Source: JBOFIQ01 sp051654905
Lineage (GTDB): Bacteria; Actinomycetota; Actinomycetes; Propionibacteriales; Propionibacteriaceae
Reading direction: 5' to 3'
Assembly (NCBI GenBank): GCA_051654905.1
Contig: JBOFYY010000159.1
Coordinates: forward strand, 186,001-250,000
DNA: 64,000 nt
Below the pieces are notes generated by a model. That model worked only from the letters and a program-made list of their open reading frames with translations. It was not told the origin of the DNA and searched no databases. Shown in pieces: positions 52,474-62,189 of the stretch (its first letter is position 1; the number at the start of each line of letters is the position of its first letter). A program made the translations under genes and the position numbers.

Positions 52474-53079
52474 ATGGCCCGTTATACCGGCCCCATGACA
52501 AAAAAGTCGCGTCGCCTAGGTGTTGACCTAGTCGGAAACGACAAATCATTTGAGAATCGTCCGTACCCTCCGGGTGTTCACGGTCGCGCTCGTACCAAGG
52601 ACTCGGAGTACTCACTCCAGCTCCGTGAGAAGCAGAAGGCTCGCTTCGCTTACGGTGTCCTTGAGAAGCAGTTCCGCCGTTACTACGAGGATGCTAGCCG
52701 CCTCCCCGGCAAGACTGGTGACATGCTTCTCCAGATTCTCGAGACTCGTCTCGATAACGTTCTCTACCGTGCTGGCTTCGCGAATACGCGTCGTCAGGCT
52801 CGCCAGATGGTGAACCACGGTCACGTTCTAGTGAACGGCAAGAAGGTCGATATTCCTTCATTCCGTGTTTCAAAGCACGACATCATTGATATCGCCCCGA
52901 AATCGCAGGATATGACTCCTTTTGTCATTGCCCGCGAAACGTTTGCTACGCGTGAAGTTCCGGCTTGGCTTGAGGCTCGCCCGAACAAGATGCGTATCTT
53001 CGTTCATCAGCTCCCCGTCCGCGAGCAAATCGTTGTGGACGTCCAAGAGCAGTTGATCGTCGAACTTTACTCGAAGTAA
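52474..53079 (+). CDS. rpsD: 30S ribosomal protein S4
   Basis: S4 initiates 30S assembly. The 201-aa protein starts MARYTGPMTKKSRRLGVDLV and has the S4 RNA-binding domain LETRLDNVLYRAGFANTRRQ ARQMVNHGHVLVNGKKVDIP. The N-terminus lacks a zinc-site Cys cluster, so it is the zinc-free form. Confidence 0.98.
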   Translation: MARYTGPMTKKSRRLGVDLVGNDKSFENRPYPPGVHGRARTKDSEYSLQLREKQKARFAYGVLEKQFRRYYEDASRLPGKTGDMLLQILETRLDNVLYRAGFANTRRQARQMVNHGHVLVNGKKVDIPSFRVSKHDIIDIAPKSQDMTPFVIARETFATREVPAWLEARPNKMRIFVHQLPVREQIVVDVQEQLIVELYSK

Positions 53080-53166
53080 GCCCATGGCCCCGGTCAGTTT
53101 TTGCTGGCCGGGGCGCCTTGGCAGTCCCGTCGTCATATAGCGGTCGATGGGGAAAGGAAAAAGCAC

Positions 53167-54189
53167 ATGCTTATCGCACAGCGTCCGATGCTCTCTGAAG
53201 AGGTCGTTGATCAGTTCCGTTCGCGGTTCATCATCGAGCCTTTAGAGCCTGGCTTCGGTTATACCCTAGGCAACTCACTGCGTCGTACCTTGTTGTCCTC
53301 AATTCCTGGCGCCGCTTTGACGTCGATTAAAATTGAAGGCAACCAGCACGAGTTCTCCACTTTGGAGGGCGTCGTAGAAGACGTAACTGAGATCATTCTT
53401 AACCTAAAAGGTCTTGTCGTTTCTTCTGAAGAAGATGAGCCCGTTGCTATGTACCTACGTAAGTCCGGCCCTGGAGCCGTGACCGCAGCTGACATTCAGG
53501 CTCCGGCCGGTGTCGAGGTTCATAACACGGACATGCATATTGCGACATTGAATGATGCTGGCAAGATTGATATGGAGCTTATTGTTGAGCGTGGCCGCGG
53601 CTACGTTTCAAGCCTCCAGAACAATCTTGATAGCTCTGACATTGGTCGGATTGCCGTTGACTCGATTTACTCACCAGTCCTCAACGTGACCTACAAGGTC
53701 GAGGCAACTCGTGTCGAACAGCGTACTGACTTCGATCGTTTAATCGTTGATGTCGAAACCAAGCAGGCTATTGCACCGCGTGATGCGATGGCATCAGCTG
53801 GTAAGACTCTGGTAGAGCTTTTCGGTTTGGCTCGTGAACTTAACTTCGAAGCTGAAGGCGTCGAGATTGGTCCATCACCTGTTGATGACCAGCTTGCTGC
53901 TGATTTGGCTTTGCCAGTTGAAGAGCTTAACCTCACCGTGCGTTCCTACAACTGCCTCAAGCGTGAGGGTGTTCATACCGTAAGCGAGCTAGTCTCGCGT
54001 TCGGAGCAGGATCTTCTCGATATTCGCAACTTTGGTTCCAAGTCAATTGACGAGGTCAAACTGAAGCTGCACGAGATGGGTCTTGGTCTAAAGGATATGG
54101 CCCCCGGCTTCGATCCCCTTTCCGTCATCGGTAAATACGACGAGAATGACGACGAGGACGTCGATTTCGCCGAGACCGAGCAGTACTGA
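53167..54189 (+). CDS. rpoA: DNA-directed RNA polymerase alpha subunit
   Basis: Alpha assembles the polymerase and contacts promoters and activators. The ATG at 53167 (MLIAQRPMLSEEVVDQ) follows GGAAAGG and matches the family; the frame from 53101 adds 22 unrelated residues. The 340-aa protein has the N-terminal domain with IEPLEPGFGYTLGNSLRRTL, and the alpha-CTD (about 255-315) with LNLTVRSYNCLKREGVHTVS, then an acidic tail. Confidence 0.98.
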   Translation: MLIAQRPMLSEEVVDQFRSRFIIEPLEPGFGYTLGNSLRRTLLSSIPGAALTSIKIEGNQHEFSTLEGVVEDVTEIILNLKGLVVSSEEDEPVAMYLRKSGPGAVTAADIQAPAGVEVHNTDMHIATLNDAGKIDMELIVERGRGYVSSLQNNLDSSDIGRIAVDSIYSPVLNVTYKVEATRVEQRTDFDRLIVDVETKQAIAPRDAMASAGKTLVELFGLARELNFEAEGVEIGPSPVDDQLAADLALPVEELNLTVRSYNCLKREGVHTVSELVSRSEQDLLDIRNFGSKSIDEVKLKLHEMGLGLKDMAPGFDPLSVIGKYDENDDEDVDFAETEQY

Positions 54190-54209
54190 CATCTGGAGAA
54201 CTAACCAAT

Positions 54210-54971
54210 ATGCCTACTCCCACTAAGGGTCCCCGCCTCGGCGGAACTCCGGCCCACGAGCGCATCATTCTGGGCAACCTGTCCAGCCAGCTTTTCGAGC
54301 ATGGCAAGGTGACCACCACCGAGGCTAAGGCCAAGCGTGTACGTCCCCTTGCAGAGAAGCTAATCACCAAAGCTAAGCGTGGCGATCTACATAATCGTCG
54401 TCTCGTTGCCAAGACGATCACCGATAAGGGTGTTCTTCACAAGCTTTTCACCGAGATTGCCCCTACCATGGCAGATCGCGATGGCGGCTATACCCGTATC
54501 ACCAAGATCGGTAACCGTAAGGGCGACAACGCTCCTATGGCGATCATTGAGATCTTGACTGAGACGGTAGAAGAGTCTCGTGCAGCCAAGGCTAAGGTTG
54601 CTAAGGCAGCTGCTGCCCCTAAGAAGGCTGACGCCAAGCCAGCTAAGTCCGCTAAGGCTGACAAAGCTGCTAAGGACGAAGTCAAGGCTGTTGAAGCTGA
54701 TAAGGCTGAAGAAGCTAAGGCTGAGCCAAAGATCGCTACTCTAGTCGATGCTTCTGCCGATGAGGCTAAGACTGAATACGCTAACTCATTCCGTGGCGCC
54801 GAAGCTCCTGAGGGCTTCGACATCAAAGGTAATGAGGATTCAATGAAGTACCACACCCCAGAGTCTCCTTACTACAATGCCACGATCGCTGAGATCTGGT
54901 TCAAGACAGTTGAGGACGCTGAGGCTGCTGGCTTCACCCCTACTAAGGCTGAAGCTAAGGACGCCGAGTAA
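54210..54971 (+). CDS. rplQ: 50S ribosomal protein L17 with long C-terminal extension
   Basis: The L17 core fills residues 1 to about 120 (MPTPTKGPRLGGTPAHERII...). The protein is 253 aa, about twice the usual length. A Lys/Ala/Glu-rich linker (about 125-190) leads to a distinct tail at about 200-246: FDIKGNEDSMKYHTPESPYY then AEIWFKTVEDAEAAGFTPTK. That KGN...S..YH.P.S.YY...AE.WF...DAEAAGF pattern occurs as a small domain at the ends of other actinobacterial proteins; its function is not known to me. A strong terminator follows. Confidence 0.96.
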   Translation: MPTPTKGPRLGGTPAHERIILGNLSSQLFEHGKVTTTEAKAKRVRPLAEKLITKAKRGDLHNRRLVAKTITDKGVLHKLFTEIAPTMADRDGGYTRITKIGNRKGDNAPMAIIEILTETVEESRAAKAKVAKAAAAPKKADAKPAKSAKADKAAKDEVKAVEADKAEEAKAEPKIATLVDASADEAKTEYANSFRGAEAPEGFDIKGNEDSMKYHTPESPYYNATIAEIWFKTVEDAEAAGFTPTKAEAKDAE

Positions 54972-55003
54972 TCGGGTTTCTTAATAGCTAAAGCACTTGA
55001 ATT

Positions 55004-55045
55004 GTGTGCCCACTTTCTTTATAGAGAGTGGGCACACTTTTATTT
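55004..55045 (+). terminator. Rho-independent terminator after rplQ
   Basis: GTGTGCCCACT (55004-55014) pairs with AGTGGGCACAC (55027-55037), followed by TTTTATTTT. It ends the alpha-operon transcript. Confidence 0.92.
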
Positions 55046-55103
55046 TGTTGACAGAGAGGATCCCATGTTCTTAACTTTTAGCTGGACAGCGTAGGGTTAA
55101 GAA

Positions 55104-57185
55104 ATGAAGTACCCAACTGCGCGCCGTGACAACCTCGTCGAAAATATCCATGGGCACCAAATAGCGGACCCTTATCGCTGGCTAGAAGATCCTGATTCTG
55201 CTGAAACGCAGGCATGGGTGGATAGCCAAAACCAGATAACGCAGTCGTATCTAACTCAATTGCCGCAGCACGCTTGGTTTACTCAAGAACTAAAGCAGAT
55301 CATGATGCAACCGTGGACAGGTATGCCGAGACGTAGTGGGCCATGGTGGTTGATTCCGCGTCGTGATGGTGTCGATGCGCAAGAGCGTTGGTATCTTGCA
55401 AAGACATTAGCTGAACTTCTTGCTGGGGGTCGGATGTTCCTTGATCCGAATCTGTGGAGCAAAGATGGGACAGCTTCGCTTGGTGAGATAGCTGCCTCTA
55501 GCGATGGGGCATTTATTGCTTATACCGTCAGCAAAAGTGGATCTGACTGGCACACGATTGTTGTCATAGATAGCGAGACCGGGGAAACTATCGACGAATC
55601 TGTGGTGACAAAGTTTTCTTCCCCAGTCTGGTTACCAGATAGTAGATCATTTTTATATGCCCAGTACCGGGATATGGGCACTGCAGATGGTACGCAAACA
55701 ATGGCATTATCGCCAGCTAACCTTGCGGTGCATCGACTAGGGCAGGATCTTAAAGATGATGAGATCCTGTGGGAAAACCCTGGCGATCCGATGCTCTTTA
55801 CTTGGGGTGAAGTTTCTCATGATGAAAGCTGGCTTGTTGTAGAACAATCATGGGGAACTGAGCCAGATAACTCACTGTGGGTGCATCCGTTGGTAACAAC
55901 CGAATCACCGCAAGGAAAACGTACTAGCTGGGGGAGTGCAATATCGATTATTGCTGAACGAACCAATTCCTTTATTCCAGTCCGTATTGATGGCGCTACG
56001 CTCATCATGTATACAGATCATGATGCCCCTAACGGGCGGGTGGTTGCGACACAGGTTGATAGCGATCATGATCTAACAGAACTTGTTGCGCAAAGCGATC
56101 CGATTACCCAGGTGCGGGCTGTTGGTGATGGATTTGTAGTGGAATACATGGTTGATGTTTTACCGCGTTTTGTTTGCTATGACGGTGATGGTACTTCCCC
56201 TAGAGAGCTTTCAGTAACTGGTACTGCCACCTTAGGTGTTTATAGCCAAGCCGCACATGATGAGCTGATATTTTATTTAAGCTCTCCTACCTGCCGCGCT
56301 CTTGCGACTCAAGCAAGTTTTGCTACTGGAGAAGCTAAGCCGCTAGATATTGGCAATAAGACAGTAGCTGAATTGTCGATCATGATGGACCGACGTCATG
56401 CTCTTAGCGCTGATGGTACTAAGGTTCCATATTGGTTAATTGCCGCCGCCGATACTGATCTTTCCCAACCTTGTCCAACTATCGTTTACGGCTATGGTGG
56501 GTTTGATATAGCGGTTCAGCCAGCATTTTCTGCAGCTTGGCAAGCATGGATTAAAGCCGGTGGCGCGGTTGTTATCGCGACGCTGCGTGGTGGTGGAGAA
56601 TACGGTAGAACTTGGTACGACGCAGGTCGAGGCAAGAACAAACAACGAGTTTTTGATGATGTGATTGCAGTTGGTGAGCATCTGTGCTCGACAGGGGTTT
56701 CGACACCCGCCAAATTAGCAATACATGGTCGTTCTAACGGGGGACTGTTGGCGGGAGCTGCGCTAGTGCAACGTCCAGATCTTTGGGCAGTAGCGTTGCC
56801 GGGCGTGGGCGTGCTCGATATGTTGAGATTCCATCGTTTTACCGGAGGGTTGGCGTGGGCAAGCGACTATGGAAATCCAGATAATTTGGATGATTTCGAG
56901 GTAGCTTTAGCCTATTCCCCGCTGCACAATATCTGTGAGGGAAAGCAATATCCAGCCACACTTGTGACTACTGGTGATCATGATGATCGAGTAGTTCCAC
57001 TACATAGCCATAAGTTCACTGCCACATTGCAGCATGCCCAAGGTGGTAGTGCCCCAATTTTGACTAGGATTGAGACGGCAACTGGGCATGGTGCCGGTAA
57101 ACCATTGCATATGGTTGCTCAAGAGTGGGCTGACATTTTAACTTTTGCTGCTTACCATACGGCTTTAGTTCCAAGACAGGATTAG
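55104..57185 (+). CDS. Prolyl oligopeptidase family serine peptidase (S9)
   Basis: A 693-aa cytosolic-type peptidase, without signal peptide. The N-terminal DPYRWLEDPDSAETQAWVDS is the S9A hallmark; a beta-propeller (about 75-420) gates the alpha/beta-hydrolase domain. The triad is Ser544 in HGRSNGGLLAG, Asp near 627 in TTGDHDDRVVP and His near 661 in ATGHGAGK. YGYGGFDIAVQPAFS is also typical. It would cleave short proline-containing peptides; oligopeptidase B is less likely. It is monocistronic or starts a unit with the glycosyltransferase 18 bases downstream. Confidence 0.94.
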   Translation: MKYPTARRDNLVENIHGHQIADPYRWLEDPDSAETQAWVDSQNQITQSYLTQLPQHAWFTQELKQIMMQPWTGMPRRSGPWWLIPRRDGVDAQERWYLAKTLAELLAGGRMFLDPNLWSKDGTASLGEIAASSDGAFIAYTVSKSGSDWHTIVVIDSETGETIDESVVTKFSSPVWLPDSRSFLYAQYRDMGTADGTQTMALSPANLAVHRLGQDLKDDEILWENPGDPMLFTWGEVSHDESWLVVEQSWGTEPDNSLWVHPLVTTESPQGKRTSWGSAISIIAERTNSFIPVRIDGATLIMYTDHDAPNGRVVATQVDSDHDLTELVAQSDPITQVRAVGDGFVVEYMVDVLPRFVCYDGDGTSPRELSVTGTATLGVYSQAAHDELIFYLSSPTCRALATQASFATGEAKPLDIGNKTVAELSIMMDRRHALSADGTKVPYWLIAAADTDLSQPCPTIVYGYGGFDIAVQPAFSAAWQAWIKAGGAVVIATLRGGGEYGRTWYDAGRGKNKQRVFDDVIAVGEHLCSTGVSTPAKLAIHGRSNGGLLAGAALVQRPDLWAVALPGVGVLDMLRFHRFTGGLAWASDYGNPDNLDDFEVALAYSPLHNICEGKQYPATLVTTGDHDDRVVPLHSHKFTATLQHAQGGSAPILTRIETATGHGAGKPLHMVAQEWADILTFAAYHTALVPRQD

Positions 57186-57203
57186 TTGCAGCATGGGTAG
57201 GAT

Positions 57204-58352
57204 GTGATGGTGGAACCTATAGATGGCAAAGGGCTGCGGATTGCCCAGATGGCTAATTTTGTTAGTCCTACTTCTGGCGGAATGCGGCAAGCTATCGATG
57301 CGTTGGGTCGTGGCTATGTAGCTGCTGGAGCACAACGCATCTTGGTGGTTCCGGGGGAAAAGAATCAGATTACCGAAGATGAATCTGGGGTAACAGTTTA
57401 TGTGCGTGCTCCGAAGCTGAAAGCTGGCTATCGCATGATAGCGACGCCGCATGAAGCGCTTCGGGCATTAGAAAAATTTGCGCCAACTTCGATTGAGGTT
57501 TCCGATAAGTGGACGTTGACTCCGGCAGCTGGCTGGGCAAAGCGACGTCAAATCGGATCGGTGCTTTTTTCTCATGAGCGACTTTCCGACATGTTAATGG
57601 ATTGGCTGCAACGTCAATTTGGGGTCTCCGAAGCAGTAGGGGCGCTGAATCGTCGATTAGCTAAACGCTATGACGCCGTAGTGGTGACATCAGATTATGC
57701 TGCTGCTGAGTTTGCTAATACCGGAGCTAACTTAGTCAAAGTTCCACTGGGGGTGGATTTAGAGACTTTTAACCCTTTGCAAGGTTCTCCATCGAATCTG
57801 GGGGTTCCGCAGCTTTGCTACGTCGGACGAATGTCGCGGGAAAAGTGGCCGCAGCTAGGAGTTGCTGCGGTTGCTGAGTTGCATCGACGCGGGGTTGCCT
57901 GCCAACTGACGATGTATGGAACTGGACCGCATATTCCGATGTTGCAGGAGATTGCAGGAGATGCCCCAGTAACTTTTGCAGGGCATCTTGCTGGTCGAGA
58001 TGAGGTTGCCAAAGCTTTTGCTAGTTCTGATATCAGTTTGAGTGTCTGTCCGACCGAAACCTTTGGGTTAGCTGTTTTGGAAGCGTTAGCATCGGGAACT
58101 CCAGTGATTACTGCCAATCGGGGTGGCGCCAGAGAGCTTGTTACTCAAAATTGTGCCCAATGGGGCGCTCCAGATCCACTGCATATTGCTGATGCGATTG
58201 AGAAGATGCTGCAGCGACTTGCTGATCCGGTATCGGCACAGCAGATTCGAGCTGCCGCTAGGGCTAGGGCGCAAGAGTATTCTTGGGATAGTTCAGTGCA
58301 GCAAATGTTGGGGTTACATCGTCAGCTAGCTAGCAAGGGGAAGAAGTCATGA
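57204..58352 (+). CDS. GT4-family glycosyltransferase
   Basis: A 382-aa retaining GT-B transferase. MANFVSPTSGGMRQAIDALG is the N-terminal Gly-rich loop; LCYVGRMSREKWPQLGVAAV and the E-x7-E motif ETFGLAVLEALASGTPVITA with GGARELV mark family 4. It resembles actinobacterial mannosyltransferases acting on lipid-linked or phosphatidylinositol acceptors, but donor and acceptor are not determined by sequence alone. Several starts are close together (GTG 57204, ATG 57207, GTG 57210) after TAGGA. It overlaps the next gene by four bases. Confidence 0.9.
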   Translation: MMVEPIDGKGLRIAQMANFVSPTSGGMRQAIDALGRGYVAAGAQRILVVPGEKNQITEDESGVTVYVRAPKLKAGYRMIATPHEALRALEKFAPTSIEVSDKWTLTPAAGWAKRRQIGSVLFSHERLSDMLMDWLQRQFGVSEAVGALNRRLAKRYDAVVVTSDYAAAEFANTGANLVKVPLGVDLETFNPLQGSPSNLGVPQLCYVGRMSREKWPQLGVAAVAELHRRGVACQLTMYGTGPHIPMLQEIAGDAPVTFAGHLAGRDEVAKAFASSDISLSVCPTETFGLAVLEALASGTPVITANRGGARELVTQNCAQWGAPDPLHIADAIEKMLQRLADPVSAQQIRAAARARAQEYSWDSSVQQMLGLHRQLASKGKKS

Positions 58353-58954
58353 GCCAGTGTCGTCGTTTCATTGCTGCAGTAGCTGCTGCAATTGGCTATA
58401 TAGCGCCGTTAGCTATAGCGAGCCAAAAAAACTCAGCAAGTAGTAGCTCGCTGGAGCAGGTAGTAGCAGAACTGAAAGCAACGGGGCTAACAGATATGGC
58501 TTTGGTGCTGGCTGCGCGAGAACGAGTTGAGCAACAATATGAATACTATTCAGCGATGAGTCCGTGGGAAAGTATTGCGGTCTCGTGGCGTAACCAGCGT
58601 GGCTATAGCGCGCAATACAATATGGCACTTGTCCAAGTGTTGCTAGGTTTAGGTTTTGCGGCAGAACCAGTATTTGCTGCTCGGATTCGCGAAGATACGC
58701 CGCGCCCGTGGTGGCGCACAGCTCATGTTTGGGTACGAGTTTGGGTGCAAGAGCGACCTTACGAAATCTGTGCGGGGCTTTGCGATAGCGATGGAACGCT
58801 TAGATTTACTCCGGTTTCACAGGTGCAGCCTTTTACGCGCCGAACTCGGATAAATACTGCGATTATTTTGACTCTAGTTGCCGCATGGCAGCAGTGGCGA
58901 AAGCTATTTACTAGCGAGTCGCTTCCGGAATGGATGTATCGAAATTTTAGATAA
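58349..58954 (+). CDS. Hypothetical protein with transglutaminase-like layout
   Basis: A 201-aa protein overlapping the glycosyltransferase (ATGA). The N-terminus (RRFIAAVAAAIGYIAPLAIA) is hydrophobic, a signal peptide or anchor. The middle, YNMALVQVLLGLGFAAEPVF then RTAHVWVRVWV, resembles the Cys-helix and the HxWV strand of transglutaminase-like proteins, but the catalytic Cys position holds Gln/Tyr. It may be a pseudoenzyme; I cannot assign a function. Confidence 0.6.
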   Translation: MSQCRRFIAAVAAAIGYIAPLAIASQKNSASSSSLEQVVAELKATGLTDMALVLAARERVEQQYEYYSAMSPWESIAVSWRNQRGYSAQYNMALVQVLLGLGFAAEPVFAARIREDTPRPWWRTAHVWVRVWVQERPYEICAGLCDSDGTLRFTPVSQVQPFTRRTRINTAIILTLVAAWQQWRKLFTSESLPEWMYRNFR

Positions 58955-58977
58955 GCGCAAAAATTATGAAAATAGCT

Positions 58978-59026
58978 CTTATGTTAGGTGCCCGACGGAA
59001 TATAACCGTCGGGCACCTAACATAAG
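58978..59026. terminator. 21-bp perfect hairpin, bidirectional terminator
   Basis: CTTATGTTAGGTGCCCGACG plus G (58978-58998) is perfectly complementary to 59006-59026 around a 7-base AT-rich loop. It lies between the convergent ends of the hypothetical gene (58954) and sodA (59043), so it probably ends both transcripts. The flanks are AT-rich without a clean T tract. Confidence 0.8.
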
Positions 59027-59042
59027 TGATCTTGTTGAGAAC

Positions 59043-59648
59043 TTAGATGAGATTTAAGCTCTTAGCTTTAGCTAGTCGCTTAGCAGCATCTGCCCAGTTC
59101 ACGACGCCCCACCAAGCCTTGACGTAGTCAGCCTTGACGTTCTTGTACTGAAGGTAGAAAGCGTGTTCCCACATATCAAGCACGATGATTGGAACAACGG
59201 TAACAGGTACGTTGCCTTGCTGATCGTAAAGCTGGATGGTGATGAGTTTCTGGGAAAGAGTGTCGTAGCACAGCATCGCCCAGCCGGACCCGAAGATCGA
59301 GTTTGCGACAGCTTCAAACTGCTTGGTGAAAGTATCAACAGAGCCGAAGTTAGCTTCGATCTGAGCTTTGAGATCGCCAGAAAGCTCACCACCAGTGGGG
59401 GAGAGGTTCTTCCAGAAGATCGTGTGGTTGATATGCCCACCCAAGTTGAAGGCAAGTTTGCGCTCTAAACCAGCGATTGGGCCAAAGTCACCCTTATCCT
59501 GACAAGCGGCAATTTCTTCTAGCGTCTGGTTTGCAGTGTTGACGTAGTTAGCATGGTGCTTGTTGTGATGCAGCTCCATAATTTCAGGGGCAATAGCTGG
59601 TGCTAGTGCGTCGTAGTCATAGCCAAGATCTGGCAGGGAGTAAGTCAC
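59043..59648 (-). CDS. sodA: Superoxide dismutase (Mn/Fe)
   Basis: Converts superoxide to oxygen and peroxide. The 201-aa protein has metal ligands His27 in MELHHNKHHANYV, His in FNLGGHINHTIFW (about 76), Asp in VLDMWEHAFYLQYKN and the His of that motif. The pattern GGHINHT and GSGWAMLCYD suggests manganese or cambialistic use; iron cannot be excluded. A GGACAT-type SD precedes the ATG. It is monocistronic on the minus strand. Confidence 0.95.
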   Translation of the reverse strand: MTYSLPDLGYDYDALAPAIAPEIMELHHNKHHANYVNTANQTLEEIAACQDKGDFGPIAGLERKLAFNLGGHINHTIFWKNLSPTGGELSGDLKAQIEANFGSVDTFTKQFEAVANSIFGSGWAMLCYDTLSQKLITIQLYDQQGNVPVTVVPIIVLDMWEHAFYLQYKNVKADYVKAWWGVVNWADAAKRLAKAKSLNLI

Positions 59649-59804
59649 GGGGATGTCCTTTCCTCAATCATCTGAGCGATGCTCATCTCTAGCGTAGTGA
59701 CCTAGCTCACACAATGCGAAAAATTATGAAAAATCTGTGCAAAAATCTGATATTGCTATGGCGTTTTACATATAAACGATCTACCTCAGCAATAGAGTTC
59801 AATC

Positions 59805-60608
59805 ATGACTCAAGCAGAACCAGCAAATTTGTCATTTGATAATCCAGCGCTATCTTTACGCGGGCTTACGAAAAGTTTTGGCGCGAAACGAGCTGTGGAT
59901 GGATTAGGGCTAGTAGTTCCGCAAGGCTCTTTCTTTGGGCTAGTAGGTCCTAACGGTGCTGGAAAAACAACCACGCTATCAATGGTTACTGGGTTATTGC
60001 TCCCAGATGCTGGCGAAGCCTGGATCTTAGGGCATGAGGTCTGGCACGATCCGATTGCTGCGAAATCACTCATCGGAGTACTTCCAGATGGGGTTCGCCT
60101 CTTTGATCGTCTTTCTGGTAGAGAATTATTGCGATACACCGGAATGTTACGCAAGGTCGATCCTCGCGATATTGAAGTTCGCTCGAAGTCTTTACTAGAA
60201 GGATTAGGTTTACTAGCTGATGCCGATAAATTAGTGGTTGACTATTCAGCCGGTATGACTAAGAAAATTGGTCTAGCGTGTGCGCTTATCCACGCTCCAC
60301 GGATAGTAATTCTTGATGAGCCGCTAGAGGCCGTCGACCCAGTTTCTGGGCAAGCTATCCGTCAGATTTTAACTAGTTATGTAGCAGGTGGCGGCACCGT
60401 CGTAATGTCTAGCCACGTTATGGAACTAGTAGAAGGTATCTGTAGCCATGTAGCAGTGATCGCAAATGGTCGAGTTCTTACCGCCGGCACGGTAGCTGAG
60501 GTTTGCAAAGGTGAGACCTTACAGGGACGTTTCTTGAAACTTGTGGGAGCCCAAGAAATAGGGGTGGAGGGATTCTCGTGGTTAACACACTCGTTAAACT
60601 CCAACTAA
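59805..60608 (+). CDS. ABC transporter ATP-binding protein
   Basis: A 267-aa ABC ATPase with Walker A GPNGAGKTTTLS, signature YSAGMTKKIG (a variant of LSGGQ) and Walker B RIVILDEPLEAVDP, followed by SSHVMELVEGICSHVAVI. The signature and the membrane partner place it in the drug/multidrug-export (ABC-2) type. The permease starts 31 bases before its stop. A divergent promoter region lies between it and sodA. Confidence 0.92.
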   Translation: MTQAEPANLSFDNPALSLRGLTKSFGAKRAVDGLGLVVPQGSFFGLVGPNGAGKTTTLSMVTGLLLPDAGEAWILGHEVWHDPIAAKSLIGVLPDGVRLFDRLSGRELLRYTGMLRKVDPRDIEVRSKSLLEGLGLLADADKLVVDYSAGMTKKIGLACALIHAPRIVILDEPLEAVDPVSGQAIRQILTSYVAGGGTVVMSSHVMELVEGICSHVAVIANGRVLTAGTVAEVCKGETLQGRFLKLVGAQEIGVEGFSWLTHSLNSN

Positions 60609-62157
60609 CTCTGACAAAAAACTCTTTTGCGCAATCGACGGGACTGCTGGTAGCCAAAATTTTTGGCATTATCTTCGCGGTGCTCTATGGCGCGGGTGCA
60701 ATGCTGCTTTTAGTAGGTGGACGTTTTTCCGGTACTCCAGAATCATTGGCGACGCCATTGCCGCTGGCATTCAGCGCATTGTCGATTATTTTTGTTTTAT
60801 CGGTGTTGCTCTTTTTCGGCTCTGTCAAACCCTTGATCCGGCACGTTTCGCAGTATTTCCAGTTCGGGCAAAAGATCTAATTCCAGGGATTCTTCTGATC
60901 GGGATTTTCCTTAGTATAGGAGGAATTTTTGTCACAGTCCTTAGCGTTGGTTATGTAATAGCGAGTTCTTGGACCCTATCGCAAACGATAATTGCGGGAA
61001 TCTGTGCTGCAGTAGGTGTTGCCACTATGGTGATATGGAGTCGAGTGCTGGTTGCTTGGTTTGCTGCTGGGCTTAGCAAAAGACATACCCGCGATATGAC
61101 GGCGATAATTTTCGCCATTATTATCATTATCCCGTCGTTGCTTCCGCAGATACTTAAGTCCGTTGGAGTTGGAAATAGCAAGGTTGTGGCAATTGCGGAA
61201 TCTGTAATGTCGTGGCTGCCATTGGGCTGGGCGTGGGCTGCCCCATGGGATGTAGCTGCAAATAACTGGACAGTATCACTACTGCGGATGGCCTTGGCAA
61301 TCGCACTGCTAGTTTTAGGATTATGGGCTTGGATGCGAGCGCTAGATCGAGCTTTGCAACGTCCGATTGAGTCAAGCGGATCTAACGAAAAAGTAAAAGC
61401 TCACGGCATCGTTGATCGAATCTGTCCCAGTAGTGTTTGGGGAGCTATCGCTGCGCGTAGCCTGCATTATTGGAAGCGGGACCCGCGTCATTTCATGTTG
61501 ATTATTATGACGCTGATTATTCCAGTTCTCTGGTTCGGGCCAGTTATTTTTGGTGATGCAGATGCTAGCAAAGAAATACTTTTTGCCGCTCCAGCAGTTG
61601 CAACGATTTTCTTTGGGCAGACTGCGTTTTACGAACTTTCCTACGATGGGTCTGCGCTCTGGACGCATATCGTGGCTGGGATACGTGGTCGAGACGACCG
61701 GTTGGGACGGATTTGGGCAATCCTGCTGGTACTAGGACCCGTGGTCTTAGTAATACAGCTGGCAGTGTTGTTACTAATGCCGGGTAGCTGGCAAGTCAAG
61801 ATCGGTAGCGTCGCTGTAACCATTATTTTTGCGGGTGCAGGGCTAGGTGCTGGGTCACTGGTTGGTTCGTTCTTTAATGTGTCCTCTCCGCCACCAGGGG
61901 CAAATATGTTTGCCAAGAAATCTGGTGGTGGCTGGATGTCAATACTTATGCTTATGGCAGTATCACTTATATCGCTAGTGGTGGCTATCCCTACGCTTAT
62001 TTTGATATTTATCGGGCGAAGGTGGGCTTCAATAATGGCATTGCCGGTAGCTATTGGAATGGCGATTGCAATGCTTGCGATAGGAATTATTTTTGGTGGC
62101 AAGCGGCTAGAAAATAACTGGCCAGAGTTACTTGCTCAAATATCTGATGATAAATAG
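60578..62157 (+). pseudogene. ABC-2 type permease, broken by a frameshift
   Basis: The permease of the preceding ATPase is split over two frames. The first (GTG 60578) reads VVNTLVKLQLTLTKNSFAQS and ends ...VLLFFGSVKPLIR before a stop at 60880. The second frame, one base off, continues QTLDPARFAVFPVRAKDLIP from about 60826 and runs to 62157 with about nine membrane segments. Joining LLFFGS to QTLDPARF restores a normal product of about 525 aa, so one base is missing near 60822-60827. It may be a true mutation, a sequencing error or a programmed shift; the first cannot be assumed. Confidence 0.8.
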
Positions 62158-62189
62158 CTGGTAGAGAAAAAGAGATAATTTTAATATTT

